Assembly: GCF_004310285.1 (NCBI RefSeq)
Contig: NZ_SISF01000024.1
Span: 1 to 64,000 of the forward strand
DNA: 64,000 nucleotides
Direction of reading: 5' to 3'
Source of the DNA: Agrobacterium cavarae
GTDB lineage: Bacteria; Pseudomonadota; Alphaproteobacteria; Rhizobiales; Rhizobiaceae
A model generated the notes under the pieces. It was given only the letters and a program-made list of their open reading frames with translations. It was not told the origin of the DNA and ran no database searches. The first letter of the stretch is position 1. Each line of letters begins with the position of its first letter. Shown here piece by piece: positions 1 through 9,823 of the stretch. A program made the translations under genes and the position numbers.

Positions 1-26
1 TTCTTCAACATGTCCCAATAAATCAT

Positions 27-52
27 AAACCCCTAGCTCACGCCAGGGGTTT
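27..52 (-). terminator. stem-loop downstream of lptD
   Basis: Perfect 8-bp stem (AAACCCCT / AGGGGTTT) around a 10-base loop, 55 bases past the lptD stop. No long T tract follows on the minus strand, so it may be a weak terminator or an RNA-processing stem between lptD and whatever lies downstream outside the window. Confidence 0.45.
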
Positions 53-106
53 GTCAGCAGTCTGAGGGCGGGAAAATCCCGCCGTTGTTTTGTAAGGTCT
101 AGGCTA

Positions 107-2467
107 TCAGTAGTTATTTGGCTGCCAGCCAATATCGGCCTTGTCCCAGTCTTCCGCAGCCGAGCCGACGCTAATGTCGCCGAGTGTGCGGAAGGCGAGG
201 CGGGCATTGATCGACCAGTCATTTGCCGCCTCGCGCACGGTGCTGAGGTTACCCTCATCCGAGTAGCTGACGGTAAAGATCGTGCACTCGTCCTGATAGA
301 GAACACCGATACGGCGCTCGCTCGAGAACTTGTTGTTCAAATCGTAGTTGATCGCGCCGAACAGAGCCCAATTGTCGTCGAGGCGGATCTTGCCCGACGT
401 CTGGATGATGTCACGATCACGGTCATAGCCGTAATTCGGCTGTGCCTTGACCTGCGTATAGCTGACCTTGCCGGTAAAACGGTTGTCCGTGTAGTGGACG
501 CTGTTCTCCATCCGGTTGATCTCGAAGTTATCCTTGTCGAGACGCAGGCTGTTGGAGAAGGACAGACCGATCGGCGCATCGATCGCCGCCATCGTCACGT
601 AGTCGGAGCGGTCTGATTCCAGACCGGAATCGGCACCGGCATTGACGAGATCCGGTGACGCGAAAGAATTCTCGCCGGCCAGATGGAAGGATTGACCCGC
701 AATCGCGCGGATGCCGTAGCCATTGTCGAACGTGCCGTTATAGCGGAAGCCGAGATTGGCACGCGTGCCGCCTTCGACACGGTCGAAGCCCGTGAACTTG
801 TCGCGCTCGAACAGGTTGGTCGCATCGAAGACGAAGGCCTGCGAATCTTCGTTTGGAAGGCGACCGGCGAATTGCTCATCCGGACGCACGAATACCTGAG
901 CGATCGGTTCGATCACGTGGCTGCTGTTCTGCGCCGTGAACAAAATCGGGTAGCGTGCTTCGAGACCAAGCGTCGCCATGCCGCGGAAGGCCGCGTCATC
1001 GGCGATCGAACTGCCATAGGTGAGACCCTGCGTCGCCATATCGGTGGAGAAGATGTCTCCACGAAGGGCGCCGAGCGGTGTCAGCTGAAGGCCGCTATCG
1101 AAGGTGTAGGTTCTCTTCCACTCGGCTTCCGTCGTCAGGCGCGTATAGGTGCCTTCAAGACCCGGGAATCGGTTGGAGGTTCCGAGCGCATAGGCATCCT
1201 GATTGCGGCGCGTCAGGCTGGTGAGGTTCGTCGTCAGCGAAAGCTCGCCGCCGTAGACGGGATCGGGAAGGAAGTAGCGATAGTCAACGGCTGGATGGAC
1301 GATCGCCTGCCTGCGCTCTTCCAACTCGAAGTCGTCCTTGTCCTGGACGTTGAAGTAGTAGGCATTGGCATCGAAGCTGTTACGATCACCGAGGCCGGAG
1401 AGGTAAAGCTTGTTCGTCTGGGTTTCGCTCTTATAGCCCTTGAGGTCATAGGTGCGGGCGAAGTTGTTGTCGGACTGCACCATGACGTCCCAGCCGAATG
1501 ACCAGCGGGGATTGATCTTGAAGTCACCCCGGCTGGCAACCATGCCACGCCGGTCGTTCAGCGCGTCGCTGGTGCCAGGGTCGAATCGTTCTGGGTCGCG
1601 CTGGTCGATGCCGGCAAATGTCAGCGTGTGCGTTCCCATCTCGAAACGGTTGCGCAGTTCACCGTGAAGCAGAAGCCCCTGGGCCGTGTAGAAGGTCGGT
1701 GTGACCGTCAGATCCGCGCTATCGCCAAGCACCTGATAATAGGGCACGCCGATACCGAAACCGAGCTTGTCGGTTATGCTCATCTGCGGGAACAAAAAGC
1801 CCGACTTGCGCTTTACCCGATTGTCGGGAACGGTGATGAACGGAAGATAGGCGATCGGCTTGCCGAACAGCTCGAAACGAGCCTTCTCCAATCGAACCGT
1901 CTGGCTCTTGCCGTCCTGAATGACGCGCTCGGCCTTGACCTGCCAAAGCGGCGGCTTGTCCGGACGCTCGGCGCAGGGAAGGCAGGCCGTATAAACGCCG
2001 TTGTTGAGGATCATAACATCCTCATTGACGCGTTCAGCACTTTCGCCGGCAATGCGCGTGTTGTCGGTCGTTTCCACGCGCAGAGCATTCACGAAGCCCT
2101 GCGAGAAATTGTCGGTCACGTCCAACTCATCGGCGTAGATGCGGTTGCCGCTTGGCTCGATGAGTTCGATGTTTCCGCGGGCAACGACGCGACCGGTGCC
2201 CTGATTATATTCAATGCGTTGGGCCACCATGCGGTAGCCCGAATATTTCAAGCGCACGCCACCCGTCGCGATCACTTCTTGCGCGTCACGATTATAGGTG
2301 AGTTCATTTGCTGTAAGCAGGAGTTTTGATTGGTCTTGAGCGTCGCCCACAATCACCCCGTCATCAGCAAAAGCGCTGGATGCGGTAGCTACGTATGCGC
2401 ACACAGAAGCCCCTGTCAGAAGGGCTGCCGCAAGCCGTCTGATATTCCCGCGGTCAAATACCGCCAC
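107..2467 (-). CDS. lptD: LPS-assembly protein LptD (outer membrane)
   Basis: 786 aa. LptD is the outer-membrane barrel that, with LptE, inserts lipopolysaccharide into the outer leaflet. A signal peptide covers about residues 1-35, ending near SSAFA. An OstA/LptA-like beta-jellyroll spans about 50-170 and a long beta-rich barrel fills the rest. Cysteines at 162 and 165 (ACLPC) and at 728 (QDEC) could form the disulfides typical of LptD. The start is GTG and shares one base with the lptG stop (TAGTG), pointing to translational coupling. It is the last gene of the lptF-lptG-lptD run. Family assignment is secure by length, domain order and neighbours. Confidence 0.96.
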   Translation of the reverse strand: MAVFDRGNIRRLAAALLTGASVCAYVATASSAFADDGVIVGDAQDQSKLLLTANELTYNRDAQEVIATGGVRLKYSGYRMVAQRIEYNQGTGRVVARGNIELIEPSGNRIYADELDVTDNFSQGFVNALRVETTDNTRIAGESAERVNEDVMILNNGVYTACLPCAERPDKPPLWQVKAERVIQDGKSQTVRLEKARFELFGKPIAYLPFITVPDNRVKRKSGFLFPQMSITDKLGFGIGVPYYQVLGDSADLTVTPTFYTAQGLLLHGELRNRFEMGTHTLTFAGIDQRDPERFDPGTSDALNDRRGMVASRGDFKINPRWSFGWDVMVQSDNNFARTYDLKGYKSETQTNKLYLSGLGDRNSFDANAYYFNVQDKDDFELEERRQAIVHPAVDYRYFLPDPVYGGELSLTTNLTSLTRRNQDAYALGTSNRFPGLEGTYTRLTTEAEWKRTYTFDSGLQLTPLGALRGDIFSTDMATQGLTYGSSIADDAAFRGMATLGLEARYPILFTAQNSSHVIEPIAQVFVRPDEQFAGRLPNEDSQAFVFDATNLFERDKFTGFDRVEGGTRANLGFRYNGTFDNGYGIRAIAGQSFHLAGENSFASPDLVNAGADSGLESDRSDYVTMAAIDAPIGLSFSNSLRLDKDNFEINRMENSVHYTDNRFTGKVSYTQVKAQPNYGYDRDRDIIQTSGKIRLDDNWALFGAINYDLNNKFSSERRIGVLYQDECTIFTVSYSDEGNLSTVREAANDWSINARLAFRTLGDISVGSAAEDWDKADIGWQPNNY

Positions 2468-3555
2468 TAGCCGTCCTCCTGATGAAGCAGAATGGTTGCC
2501 CCCAATGCCAACGCTACGACGACTGGAATCCAGACCGCAACGAAGGGCGGAACAACGCCGCTACTCCCGAATGCCCTTACGAGCACGGTTACCACATAAA
2601 GCACGAAGCCGGAAAGGATTCCACCCAGAATCACTGAACGGGACTGTGCAAAACGGCTGAACTTTAGAGAAACAGTTGCCGCAATGAACGTCATCGCCAC
2701 CAGCAGAAATGGCATGGAGAGCAGGAAGTGATATTGCGTCTCGAGTGCCTTGGATGACAGGCCGAAGGATTTCGCCACTTCGATTTTTCGAGAAAGATCA
2801 AAGAAAGCAACGGTTTCCGGCTGAGTCAGACGCTCTTGAACGAATTCCTGTCTCAAATTGGTACTGATTCTGGCCGTCGCCTGATGAGTGGGGACGTGAC
2901 CCGGTCGAATCTCCGAAACGTTGTTAAGAAGCCAGTAACCATCTTCCAACTTCGCCGAGGCGGCGTCCTGTCGGAAAAGGATGTTGCCGTTCTTGTCGAG
3001 GTGAATCAGCACCACGTCTTTCAGCAGCGCGCCGTTATCCTCGAAGCTCTTTGCTCCGATGATCGTGTCCTCTCCACCGCTGCTTTGGCGCAGCCATGGA
3101 ATCACCTGCTGCTGACGCGGGCCGCTCCCATCGTTACGCCATCCCGCCTCGACGGAGAGCGACTTGCTTTCGCCCCAGGCGGCGAGCGGATTGAGCGCCG
3201 CGACGCAAAGGATGCCGAGCAGAATCGCGCCGGTGATGAAGGGCAGCATGAACTGCCAGACGGAAATGCCTGCCGCGCGCGTCACCACAAGCTCGTAGCG
3301 GCGGTTCAGCGAGATCAGCGTCGTCATGCCGACGAAGAGGGCAACGAAAGGAACCGTCTGCTGCAGGATAAGCGGCAGTCGAAGTGCCGTCAGTCCCAGT
3401 GCAGCCGGCACAGAATATCCGGGAAGGCCGGACATGCGTCGCGCAGTTTCGCTAAAATCGGCCAGAAAGATGATCGACGAGACGCCAAGCAGAAACCAGA
3501 AGGTTGTCATGGCATAGCGACGAAGAAAATAGCGGGCGAGTGTGCCGAAGATCAT
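2467..3555 (-). CDS. lptG: LPS export ABC transporter permease LptG
   Basis: 362 aa inner-membrane subunit of the LptB2FG exporter that extracts LPS and passes it to LptC/LptA. Three transmembrane segments lie in about the first 125 residues, then a soluble periplasmic beta domain (about 130-265), then three more segments at the C-terminus, the standard YjgP/YjgQ layout. The N-terminus reads [13 protein letters not shown]. The start overlaps the end of lptF by four bases (ATGA), so the two permeases are translationally coupled, as expected for a heterodimer. Confidence 0.95.
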   Translation of the reverse strand: MIFGTLARYFLRRYAMTTFWFLLGVSSIIFLADFSETARRMSGLPGYSVPAALGLTALRLPLILQQTVPFVALFVGMTTLISLNRRYELVVTRAAGISVWQFMLPFITGAILLGILCVAALNPLAAWGESKSLSVEAGWRNDGSGPRQQQVIPWLRQSSGGEDTIIGAKSFEDNGALLKDVVLIHLDKNGNILFRQDAASAKLEDGYWLLNNVSEIRPGHVPTHQATARISTNLRQEFVQERLTQPETVAFFDLSRKIEVAKSFGLSSKALETQYHFLLSMPFLLVAMTFIAATVSLKFSRFAQSRSVILGGILSGFVLYVVTVLVRAFGSSGVVPPFVAVWIPVVVALALGATILLHQEDG

Positions 3556-4721
3556 GCGCTCTGTCCCCCGTTACCGTTCGCCTTTGGCCGGCTGACCCGA
3601 CGCTGGAGCGCTTGGGTTGCGGTATGAAGGAAGGACGGCATATGCAGCTTGCGGCCGGTCGCCAGCAGATAGGCGGCAATGAGGCCGCTGACCACCGGAA
3701 CGGCATAGACGAAGGGAATGAAGGCAGCGCTCTGCTTCACCTGATTGGTGAAATAGAAGCCCAGCCAGCGCAGCATGAAGGCCGTAACCAGCGCAACCAC
3801 CATGGGATGTAGCCGTGCCTCGCGGTGAGAGCGTGCATCCCCTGCGACGACCAGCGAGATCAAAGCGAACACGAAGGGGAACATCCAGTCGACGAGACGC
3901 CGGTGCAGTTCCGAACGGAAGCTTCCAGGATTTTTCTTGTAGCTTTCCAGGTTCTCGTCCGGAGACAGCAGGAAGGTCAGGCTGGCATCGCTGGCAGACA
4001 GCGACGGCTCATTGTCGGATTTCTCCGACATGGTCGAGAGATCGAAAGCGTAGGACAGGAACTTGACAACCGAAACCTTGCCGTCAGGCGTCTTCTGCTG
4101 AACCTCGCCGTCGCGCATGGTGAGCGAGGTACCACCTTCGTCGATCATGCCTTCCTTGGCATAATAAATAAGGTCGTAGTTCGGATCGCGACGGTCGGCA
4201 ACGAAGAGCCCACGAAGGATTCGGCCCTGGCGCTGGCCGATTTGCACATAAAGTCCATCCTGAATAGTGCGGAAGGTCTTCTCTTCGATCACTGAGGAGA
4301 GCAGATCGGCATAGGCTGCAGCGACCATCTGGCGCGCAGCGGCACGTGCCGGCGGCTCGGCAAAATTGGTGATGCCGAAGGAGACGAGGCTCAGCACCGC
4401 GCCGAGAATGAGAACAGGCTTGTAGATGATCGTGCGGCGCGCGCCCGATGCATCGATGATGGCGAGCTCCGAGTCGGTGTTCATCGCGGTTAGCGTCTGC
4501 GTCACGCCAATGACAAGCGCAAAGGGTAGAACGACGGGAATGAGCGTCGGCAACAGCATGGTTGCGAGCGTCATGAACGAGCCCATGGACTGGCCGCTAT
4601 CCGTGACGAGGTTGATTCTTTGCAGAACCTGGATCGTCCAGATGATTGCCAGCACGGGCATCAGCGCGACGAGAACCATCTGCGTCGTGCGTCGCAATAT
4701 GTACCGTTCGAGAAGCGCCAT
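3552..4721 (-). CDS. lptF: LPS export ABC transporter permease LptF
   Basis: 389 aa, partner of LptG in the LPS exporter. The N-terminus ([15 protein letters not shown]) and the six-helix layout with a periplasmic domain (about 130-275) match the YjgP/YjgQ family. It is the first gene of the lptF-lptG-lptD operon and is divergent from pepA across about 290 bases that must hold both promoters. The extra C-terminal tail after the last helix ([13 protein letters not shown] onward) is typical of alphaproteobacterial LptF. Confidence 0.95.
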   Translation of the reverse strand: MALLERYILRRTTQMVLVALMPVLAIIWTIQVLQRINLVTDSGQSMGSFMTLATMLLPTLIPVVLPFALVIGVTQTLTAMNTDSELAIIDASGARRTIIYKPVLILGAVLSLVSFGITNFAEPPARAAARQMVAAAYADLLSSVIEEKTFRTIQDGLYVQIGQRQGRILRGLFVADRRDPNYDLIYYAKEGMIDEGGTSLTMRDGEVQQKTPDGKVSVVKFLSYAFDLSTMSEKSDNEPSLSASDASLTFLLSPDENLESYKKNPGSFRSELHRRLVDWMFPFVFALISLVVAGDARSHREARLHPMVVALVTAFMLRWLGFYFTNQVKQSAAFIPFVYAVPVVSGLIAAYLLATGRKLHMPSFLHTATQALQRRVSRPKANGNGGQSA

Positions 4722-5015
4722 TTAGTCCCTGGTAACGTTTTTCATTCTTTTTTCCCGTGCAGGGAACCGGCCCTATGTAATCGCATCGATCCCGCTTGGC
4801 GACTCTCGATGGACGACAAATTTCTTTCGCGCAGTCATTTTTCCTGCGGCTGTGGCTTTTTGTGGAGAGCTGGCAAAAAAACTTTTCGTCGAACCTTAGT
4901 CGTTGCTGTGACCATCCACAAATTTGACACTGCGAGTCGCCATGCCGGGGTTGCGTCGCGGGCGGAAAGGCCCATGATCCGCACACCCTTAAAAAACAGC
5001 AAGATGAGCATCAAG
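4722..5015. promoter_or_regulatory. divergent promoter region lptF / pepA
   Basis: 294 bases between two divergent genes with no supportable CDS. Open frames here are extensions or shadows of lptF and pepA. AT-rich stretches near 4735-4760 and 4850-4880 may be promoters, but I cannot place -35/-10 boxes with confidence. Confidence 0.5.
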
Positions 5016-6506
5016 ATGTCCGCCAGTTTCGATATTTCCTTCGCCGCTTCCGCCTCATGTGAAAATGCCACGGCCATTCTTCTGCGCGCTTCCGGCGACG
5101 AAGGGGCGGCGAGTCAGGCGCATGTGGATCCGGCTGGCGTGCTCGAAAAGGCCTCCAAGGTCGCAGGCTTTTCGGCAAAGTCGATGAGCGTTCTCGATGT
5201 TCTGACGCCCCAGGGTTCTGAGGCAGATCGCATCACGGTCATCGGCCTTGGCAAGGCCACGAAGCTCACAGCGCATGATTGGCTGAGGGCAGGCGGCACC
5301 GCTGCCGCCAATTTCAAAAAGGCGGAAAAGGTCGTCGTCTATCTCGATGTTCCGGGCCTTGATGTGAATGGCAAGACCGCTGCCGACTTCGCCCTTGGGC
5401 TCCTGCTGCGCGCCTATAGTTTCGATGCCTACAAGACCAAGAAGCCGTCCGACGAAGAGAAGAAGCCCAAACGTGTCGATGTTACGATCGTGACGGTTGG
5501 CCATAAGGAGGCAGAAAAGGCGTTCGAGGCTGCTCAGGCCGTCGCCGATGGCGTCATTCTGGCGCGCGATCTCGTCAATCTGCCGCCGAATGTGCTTGGT
5601 CCGGTCGAATTTGCCGAGAAGGCAGAGGGCTTGAAGAAACTCGGCGTAGAGGTTGAAATCCTTGGCGAAAAGGAAATGAAGAAGCTCGGCATGGGCGCAC
5701 TTCTCGGCGTGGCCCAAGGCTCTGTTCGCCCGCCACGGCTTGCCATCATGCAATGGAATGGCGGCTCCAAGAAAGACGAGCCGATCGCCTTCATCGGCAA
5801 GGGCGTGGTGTTCGACACGGGCGGTATTTCTCTGAAGCCAGGTGCCGGCATGGAAGACATGAAGGGCGACATGGGCGGCGCTGCTGCCGTGACCGGTCTC
5901 ATGCACACGCTTGCGGCCCGCAAGGCAAAGGCCAATGTGATCGGCGTTATCGGGCTCGTCGAAAACATGCCGGATGGCAATGCCCAGCGGCCTGGCGATA
6001 TCGTCACCTCCATGTCCGGCCAGACCATCGAGATCATCAATACCGACGCCGAAGGTCGCCTCGTTCTGGCGGATGCGCTCTGGTACACGAACGATCGCTT
6101 CAAGCCGAAATTCATGATCAATCTTGCCACGCTCACCGGTGCAATCACAGTTGCGCTTGGCAATCTTCAGGCAGGCCTCTTTTCCAATGACGATGAACTG
6201 GCCGGTCAATTGGTCGAGGCGGGCGACACGACGCAGGAGAAGCTGTGGCGCATGCCGCTTGGCAAGGACTACGACAAGATCATCGATTCGAAGTTTGCCG
6301 ACATGAAGAACAGCGCTGGCCGCTTGGCGGGCTCGGTCACGGCGGCCCAGTTCCTCAAGCGCTTCGTCGGTGAGACGCCATGGGCGCATTTGGATATTGC
6401 CGGTACGGCCATGGGCTCGCCTCTGACCGAGATCAACCAGTCGTGGGGCTCCGGCTATGGCGTTCGCCTTCTGGACGAACTGGTTCGCGCGCACTACGAG
6501 GATTGA
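5016..6506 (+). CDS. pepA: leucyl aminopeptidase (M17)
   Basis: 496 aa cytosolic metallopeptidase that removes N-terminal residues from peptides; some PepA proteins also bind DNA. The M17 signature [10 protein letters not shown] begins at residue 342, and Lys262 lies in [11 protein letters not shown], where catalytic lysine and metal ligands sit in the family. I chose the ATG at 5016 ([11 protein letters not shown]), which gives the usual length; an in-frame ATG at 5004 would add four residues. pepA followed by holC and divergent from lptF-lptG is an order also seen in enterobacteria. Confidence 0.95.
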   Translation: MSASFDISFAASASCENATAILLRASGDEGAASQAHVDPAGVLEKASKVAGFSAKSMSVLDVLTPQGSEADRITVIGLGKATKLTAHDWLRAGGTAAANFKKAEKVVVYLDVPGLDVNGKTAADFALGLLLRAYSFDAYKTKKPSDEEKKPKRVDVTIVTVGHKEAEKAFEAAQAVADGVILARDLVNLPPNVLGPVEFAEKAEGLKKLGVEVEILGEKEMKKLGMGALLGVAQGSVRPPRLAIMQWNGGSKKDEPIAFIGKGVVFDTGGISLKPGAGMEDMKGDMGGAAAVTGLMHTLAARKAKANVIGVIGLVENMPDGNAQRPGDIVTSMSGQTIEIINTDAEGRLVLADALWYTNDRFKPKFMINLATLTGAITVALGNLQAGLFSNDDELAGQLVEAGDTTQEKLWRMPLGKDYDKIIDSKFADMKNSAGRLAGSVTAAQFLKRFVGETPWAHLDIAGTAMGSPLTEINQSWGSGYGVRLLDELVRAHYED

Positions 6507-6535
6507 GGTAGAAGCAAGAAGGCGGCAATCTCCCG

Positions 6536-6985
6536 ATGACGGAAGTCCTGTTTTATCATCTGACGGAATCCAAGCTGGAGGATGCCTTACCGCCGCTTTT
6601 GGAGAAATCGCTGGAGCGCGGCTGGAAGGTCGCGGTCCAGACGGGAAGTGATGAGAAGCGCGATACGCTCGACGTCCTTCTCTGGACGTTCCGCGACGAC
6701 AGCTTTCTGCCGCACGCCACTGATGCCGCCGCAACATCTGCGCAACAGCCGGTGCTGCTCACCTCAAGCGATGGCAATGCCAATGAGGCGACGGTGCGCT
6801 TTCTCGTCGATGGCGCGGAGCCGCCGGCACTCGATGCCTATGAGCGCATCGTCTTCATGTTCGATGGCTATGACGCCGGGCAGCTGGAAGCGGCACGCGC
6901 GCAGTGGAAGAAGCTGAAAGGCGAGGGCCATGCACTGACCTATTGGCAGCAATCGCCTGAAGGCCGCTGGCAGAAAAAGGCGTGA
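6536..6985 (+). CDS. holC: DNA polymerase III chi subunit
   Basis: 149 aa. The chi subunit links the clamp-loader complex to single-stranded-DNA-binding protein in the replisome. The start (TEVLFYHLTESKLEDALPPLL) and the internal GWKVAVQTGSDEKRDTLD stretch fit the HolC family, as does the length. It starts 29 bases after pepA and is probably co-transcribed. It converges with the lactonase gene 12 bases downstream. Confidence 0.93.
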   Translation: MTEVLFYHLTESKLEDALPPLLEKSLERGWKVAVQTGSDEKRDTLDVLLWTFRDDSFLPHATDAAATSAQQPVLLTSSDGNANEATVRFLVDGAEPPALDAYERIVFMFDGYDAGQLEAARAQWKKLKGEGHALTYWQQSPEGRWQKKA

Positions 6986-6997
6986 GCCTCCAGCGCA

Positions 6998-7924
6998 TCA
7001 ACGACGAAAACGAAAACCGGCAAAGCCGGTCGTCTTCGTCGGGATCATCCACACACCGCCCGATGATGGCGCCTTCTGCAACCGCTCGTCGGACATGTTG
7101 TGACGGTGGGACGTCAGGAAAAGCGTGCTGAAGTCCGACCCACCGAAGCAGCCCATGGTGGGGTGCGGGACAGGCGCCGCAATCGCACCGAGATGCACGC
7201 CGTCGGGCGAAAACGCGTTGATCAGTCCAGCCGAAACGCCAGCGCTCCAGTAAACGCCGGAACGATCGACGCAGCCACCGTCGGGCCTGCCCGTTTCCTC
7301 TGTCATCTGCGCAACCAGAATGCCTTCATCGAAGGTCCCTCGGCTCTTGTCGAATGTGCGGCGACGGATCCATCTTTGGACGGAATCACTCTGCCACATG
7401 ACCGAACCATCTTGCGAGAAGGCAAGCCCGTTGGGGCAGGTGAGGCCGATCTGCATCCGTTCGGCACCACTTGCCGTGACGCGCCAAAGCTCGCCGCGCG
7501 GTTCCATCTGCGGCAATGGAACGTTATGCATCGTGCCGACCCAGAAGGCACCATCGGGCCCGATGCGTCCATCATTCAGCCGGAAAGGACCACCCTCTGG
7601 CGCAGGAATGCTGCAGAGCGTATGGGTGGCGCCACTCTCCGGATCGAGGACAACGATATCCATGCCACAGGCGACGATGAGGTCACCGTTGTCACAAAGT
7701 CCGAGGCTGGACACTGTGCTTGGGAAAGACCATTCACGATACTGACCGGGCGTGAGCGCGGCACAGCGAACCGTCTTGCCGAGAATATCGCACCAGAACA
7801 GCACTTGGCGCTTTTCGTCCCAAACGGGTGATTCCGCCAGCGTGCTGATTGTGTCGCAGAGGAGTGTTGCCTCTGACATGCCGAGCGTTTCGGCAGGCAG
7901 CAGCCCGTAGTGTGCAGTGGTCAT
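6998..7924 (-). CDS. SMP-30/gluconolactonase family lactonase
   Basis: 308 aa six-bladed propeller of the SMP-30/gluconolactonase/LRE family, which hydrolyses sugar lactones to aldonic acids with a divalent metal. Visible family blocks: ESPVWDEKRQVLFWCDI (metal Glu), LNDGRIGPDGAFWVGTM and CPNGLAFSQDGSVMWQSDS (Asn and Asp metal ligands). It lies 32 bases downstream of the GntR gene on the same strand and is probably co-transcribed with it. It would open the lactone made by dehydrogenases of the divergent operon. A shorter start at residue 16 (MSEATLL) is possible. The substrate is not known. Confidence 0.88.
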   Translation of the reverse strand: MTTAHYGLLPAETLGMSEATLLCDTISTLAESPVWDEKRQVLFWCDILGKTVRCAALTPGQYREWSFPSTVSSLGLCDNGDLIVACGMDIVVLDPESGATHTLCSIPAPEGGPFRLNDGRIGPDGAFWVGTMHNVPLPQMEPRGELWRVTASGAERMQIGLTCPNGLAFSQDGSVMWQSDSVQRWIRRRTFDKSRGTFDEGILVAQMTEETGRPDGGCVDRSGVYWSAGVSAGLINAFSPDGVHLGAIAAPVPHPTMGCFGGSDFSTLFLTSHRHNMSDERLQKAPSSGGVWMIPTKTTGFAGFRFRR

Positions 7925-7956
7925 GGTTGGGATCCGTTGTCGATGGTACCGCAGAT

Positions 7957-8670
7957 TTACTCGAAATAGTCCTGATGGTTGGCGAAGACCTGCGCCAGAA
8001 TCCCGAGCACGCGGCGCAGATGCTTACGCAACTCGTCCGCCGCAAGCGTCTCGTTGCCGTCCTTTATCGCGGCATAGACCGCCTCGTGTTCGGCAAGCAG
8101 CCCAGCCATATGCGCCTCATCGGTAATGGCGAGAGCCCGAAGGCGGTCAAGGCCTGCCTTTTCGCGGATGAGCAGCGTTTCCAGCCTGTCCATGCCGGTT
8201 GCCGCCGCAAGGGCGCTGTGAAACTGGTCGTCATGCATCCGGAAGGCCTTGCGGTCCCCGCGCTGCATCGCCTTGCGCTGACCGTTCAGCGCATGCTCGA
8301 TTTCCTGCTCCGCTTCCGCCGACAGGCCGGTCTCACATAGCTTCTCGACCGCTGCGACCTCAAGCGCTTCACGGATGAATTGCGAACTACGGATACTCTT
8401 TTCAGAAAGCTTGGAGACGTATGTGCCGCGGCTGGGAAGGGTTACGATCAAGCCGTCGTCTCGTAAACGGCTCAATGCCTCCCGCACCGGCGTACGACTG
8501 GAATTGAATGATAGGCCGATCTCATTTTCGGATACCGCCTGCCCGGGAAAAAGCTCCCGCGACAGAATGGCGGACTTTAGCGCCGAGTAAATCTGATCCA
8601 CTACGGGACGGTTCAGATCCAGCCTCTCCATGGTCGGGACAGAGCCGCCTGTCATCGGGATTTTGGGCAT
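7957..8670 (-). CDS. GntR-family regulator with FCD domain
   Basis: 237 aa. An N-terminal winged helix (about 15-80; QIYSALKSAILSRELFPGQ and SSRTPVREALSRL) is followed by an all-helical FCD ligand domain (about 95-220), the FadR-type layout used for sugar-acid and organic-acid sensing. I prefer the ATG at 8670, preceded by GGAG at good spacing; a GTG at 8676 would add two residues. It is divergent from the long sugar operon and the intergenic region holds two matching palindromes, so it probably represses both directions until an inducer from the pathway binds. Confidence 0.92.
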   Translation of the reverse strand: MPKIPMTGGSVPTMERLDLNRPVVDQIYSALKSAILSRELFPGQAVSENEIGLSFNSSRTPVREALSRLRDDGLIVTLPSRGTYVSKLSEKSIRSSQFIREALEVAAVEKLCETGLSAEAEQEIEHALNGQRKAMQRGDRKAFRMHDDQFHSALAAATGMDRLETLLIREKAGLDRLRALAITDEAHMAGLLAEHEAVYAAIKDGNETLAADELRKHLRRVLGILAQVFANHQDYFE

Positions 8671-8690
8671 TTTCACTCCAGCGATTTCTA

Positions 8691-8703
8691 ACCGGTATAC
8701 CGG
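8691..8703. promoter_or_regulatory. GntR operator-like site 1
   Basis: ACCGGTATACCGG, containing the perfect 12-base palindrome CCGGTATACCGG. It lies about 20 bases upstream of the GntR start. The GTATAC centre is of the kind bound by FCD-type GntR proteins. It shares ACCGG-Y-ATACCGG with site 2. Confidence 0.6.
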
Positions 8704-8715
8704 AACACAAGTCAG

Positions 8716-8739
8716 TTGACAACCGGCATACCGGTATGC
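8716..8739 (+). promoter_or_regulatory. -35 box overlapped by operator-like site 2
   Basis: TTGACA at 8716-8721 is a good -35 box for the plus-strand operon. It runs directly into ACCGGCATACCGG (8722-8734), which is also part of the perfect 14-base palindrome GCATACCGGTATGC (8726-8739). The AT-rich stretch at 8740-8746 can serve as -10. A repressor here would block RNA polymerase. The two sites start 31 bases apart, about three helical turns. Confidence 0.55.
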
Positions 8740-8773
8740 AAATTATGCCGCATTGGGAAGGGAGGCTCCCTAA

Positions 8774-9823
8774 ATGCAGAAGATCAAAACCTGCGTCATC
8801 ATTGGCGCTGGAATGGTGGCGAAGACCCATGTGCTCGCCTGTGCAGCAAGTCCTGACAAAATTCGGCTGAAGGGTATCGTTGACAGCGGTTCCGGTCGCG
8901 CCAAGGCATTGGCCGAGGAAGCGTCGAAGCACGCGGGATATGACGTGACAGTTTATTCCTCGGTGGCTGAGGCGTCGCAGGACAAGGATGTTGATTTCGC
9001 CATTATCGCCACGCCGCCGAACGCCCGCCTCGATATCGTCGAAGCCTTCGCCCGTGCCGGCAAGCATATCCTCATGGAAAAGCCGGTTGCCCGGCACACC
9101 GATGAGGCCGAGCGTCTGGTTGCTCTGTGTCGGGACGCTGGCGTCACGCTCGGTATCATCTTCCAGCATCGCATGCGCGCGGCTTCACAAAAGGCGCGCG
9201 AGCTTGTTGACGGTGGAACGCTTGGAGAACTCGGTCTCTGCGAGATTTCCGTGCCGTGGTGGCGTGCTCAATCCTATTACGACGAACCCGGTCGCGGTAC
9301 TTTGGCACGTGACGGTGGCGGCGTTCTGATTTCCCAGGCCATTCACACCATCGATCTTGCCCTCAGCCTCACAGGTCCTGTGTCGCGCGTTCAAGCGATG
9401 GCGGCAACGACTTGTTTCCATCGCATGGAAACCGAAGATTACGTTGCCGCTGGCCTTCGCTTTGCAAATGGCGCGGTCGGCTCGCTTGTCGCGAGCACGG
9501 CCAGTTTTCCAGGCTCGGCTGAATCGATCGTCCTGCACTTCGACAATGCCAGCCTCCGGATCGCTTCCGGTCTCCTGCATGTCGATTGGCGCGACGGACG
9601 CCAGGAGGTCTTTGGTGGGGCGGCTTCCGGCACTGGCGGCGGCGCCGATCCGATGGCCTTTACCCATGAATGGCACCAAGGCGTCTTCGAGGATTTCGCA
9701 GATAGCATAACCGCAGAACGTCCACCGGTTGTCACGGGCGAAGCGGCTCTTTTGTCTCACAGATTGATCGACGCGATCATTAACTCGGCCGAAACCGGCA
9801 AGGAAGTGGAACTGCAACAATGA
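8774..9823 (+). CDS. Gfo/Idh/MocA-family oxidoreductase (first of three)
   Basis: 349 aa NAD(P)-dependent sugar or polyol dehydrogenase. An N-terminal Rossmann fold (VIIGAGMVAKTH), the LMEKPVA motif with the conserved Lys near residue 100, and DGGGVLISQAIHTIDLAL with the family His and Asp in the C-terminal domain are all visible. A strong ribosome site, AAGGGAGG, lies 8 bases before the ATG. First gene of the operon; it overlaps the next gene by four bases (ATGA). The exact substrate cannot be read from sequence. Confidence 0.9.
   Translation: MQKIKTCVIIGAGMVAKTHVLACAASPDKIRLKGIVDSGSGRAKALAEEASKHAGYDVTVYSSVAEASQDKDVDFAIIATPPNARLDIVEAFARAGKHILMEKPVARHTDEAERLVALCRDAGVTLGIIFQHRMRAASQKARELVDGGTLGELGLCEISVPWWRAQSYYDEPGRGTLARDGGGVLISQAIHTIDLALSLTGPVSRVQAMAATTCFHRMETEDYVAAGLRFANGAVGSLVASTASFPGSAESIVLHFDNASLRIASGLLHVDWRDGRQEVFGGAASGTGGGADPMAFTHEWHQGVFEDFADSITAERPPVVTGEAALLSHRLIDAIINSAETGKEVELQQ

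Noticed and set aside
683..1501. Long plus-strand open frame opposite lptD
   Set aside because: Shadow of lptD in another frame; no ribosome site and no family resemblance.
5055..6737. 560-codon minus-strand open frame opposite pepA and holC
   Set aside because: Complement of a high-GC coding region; composition is that of a shadow frame.
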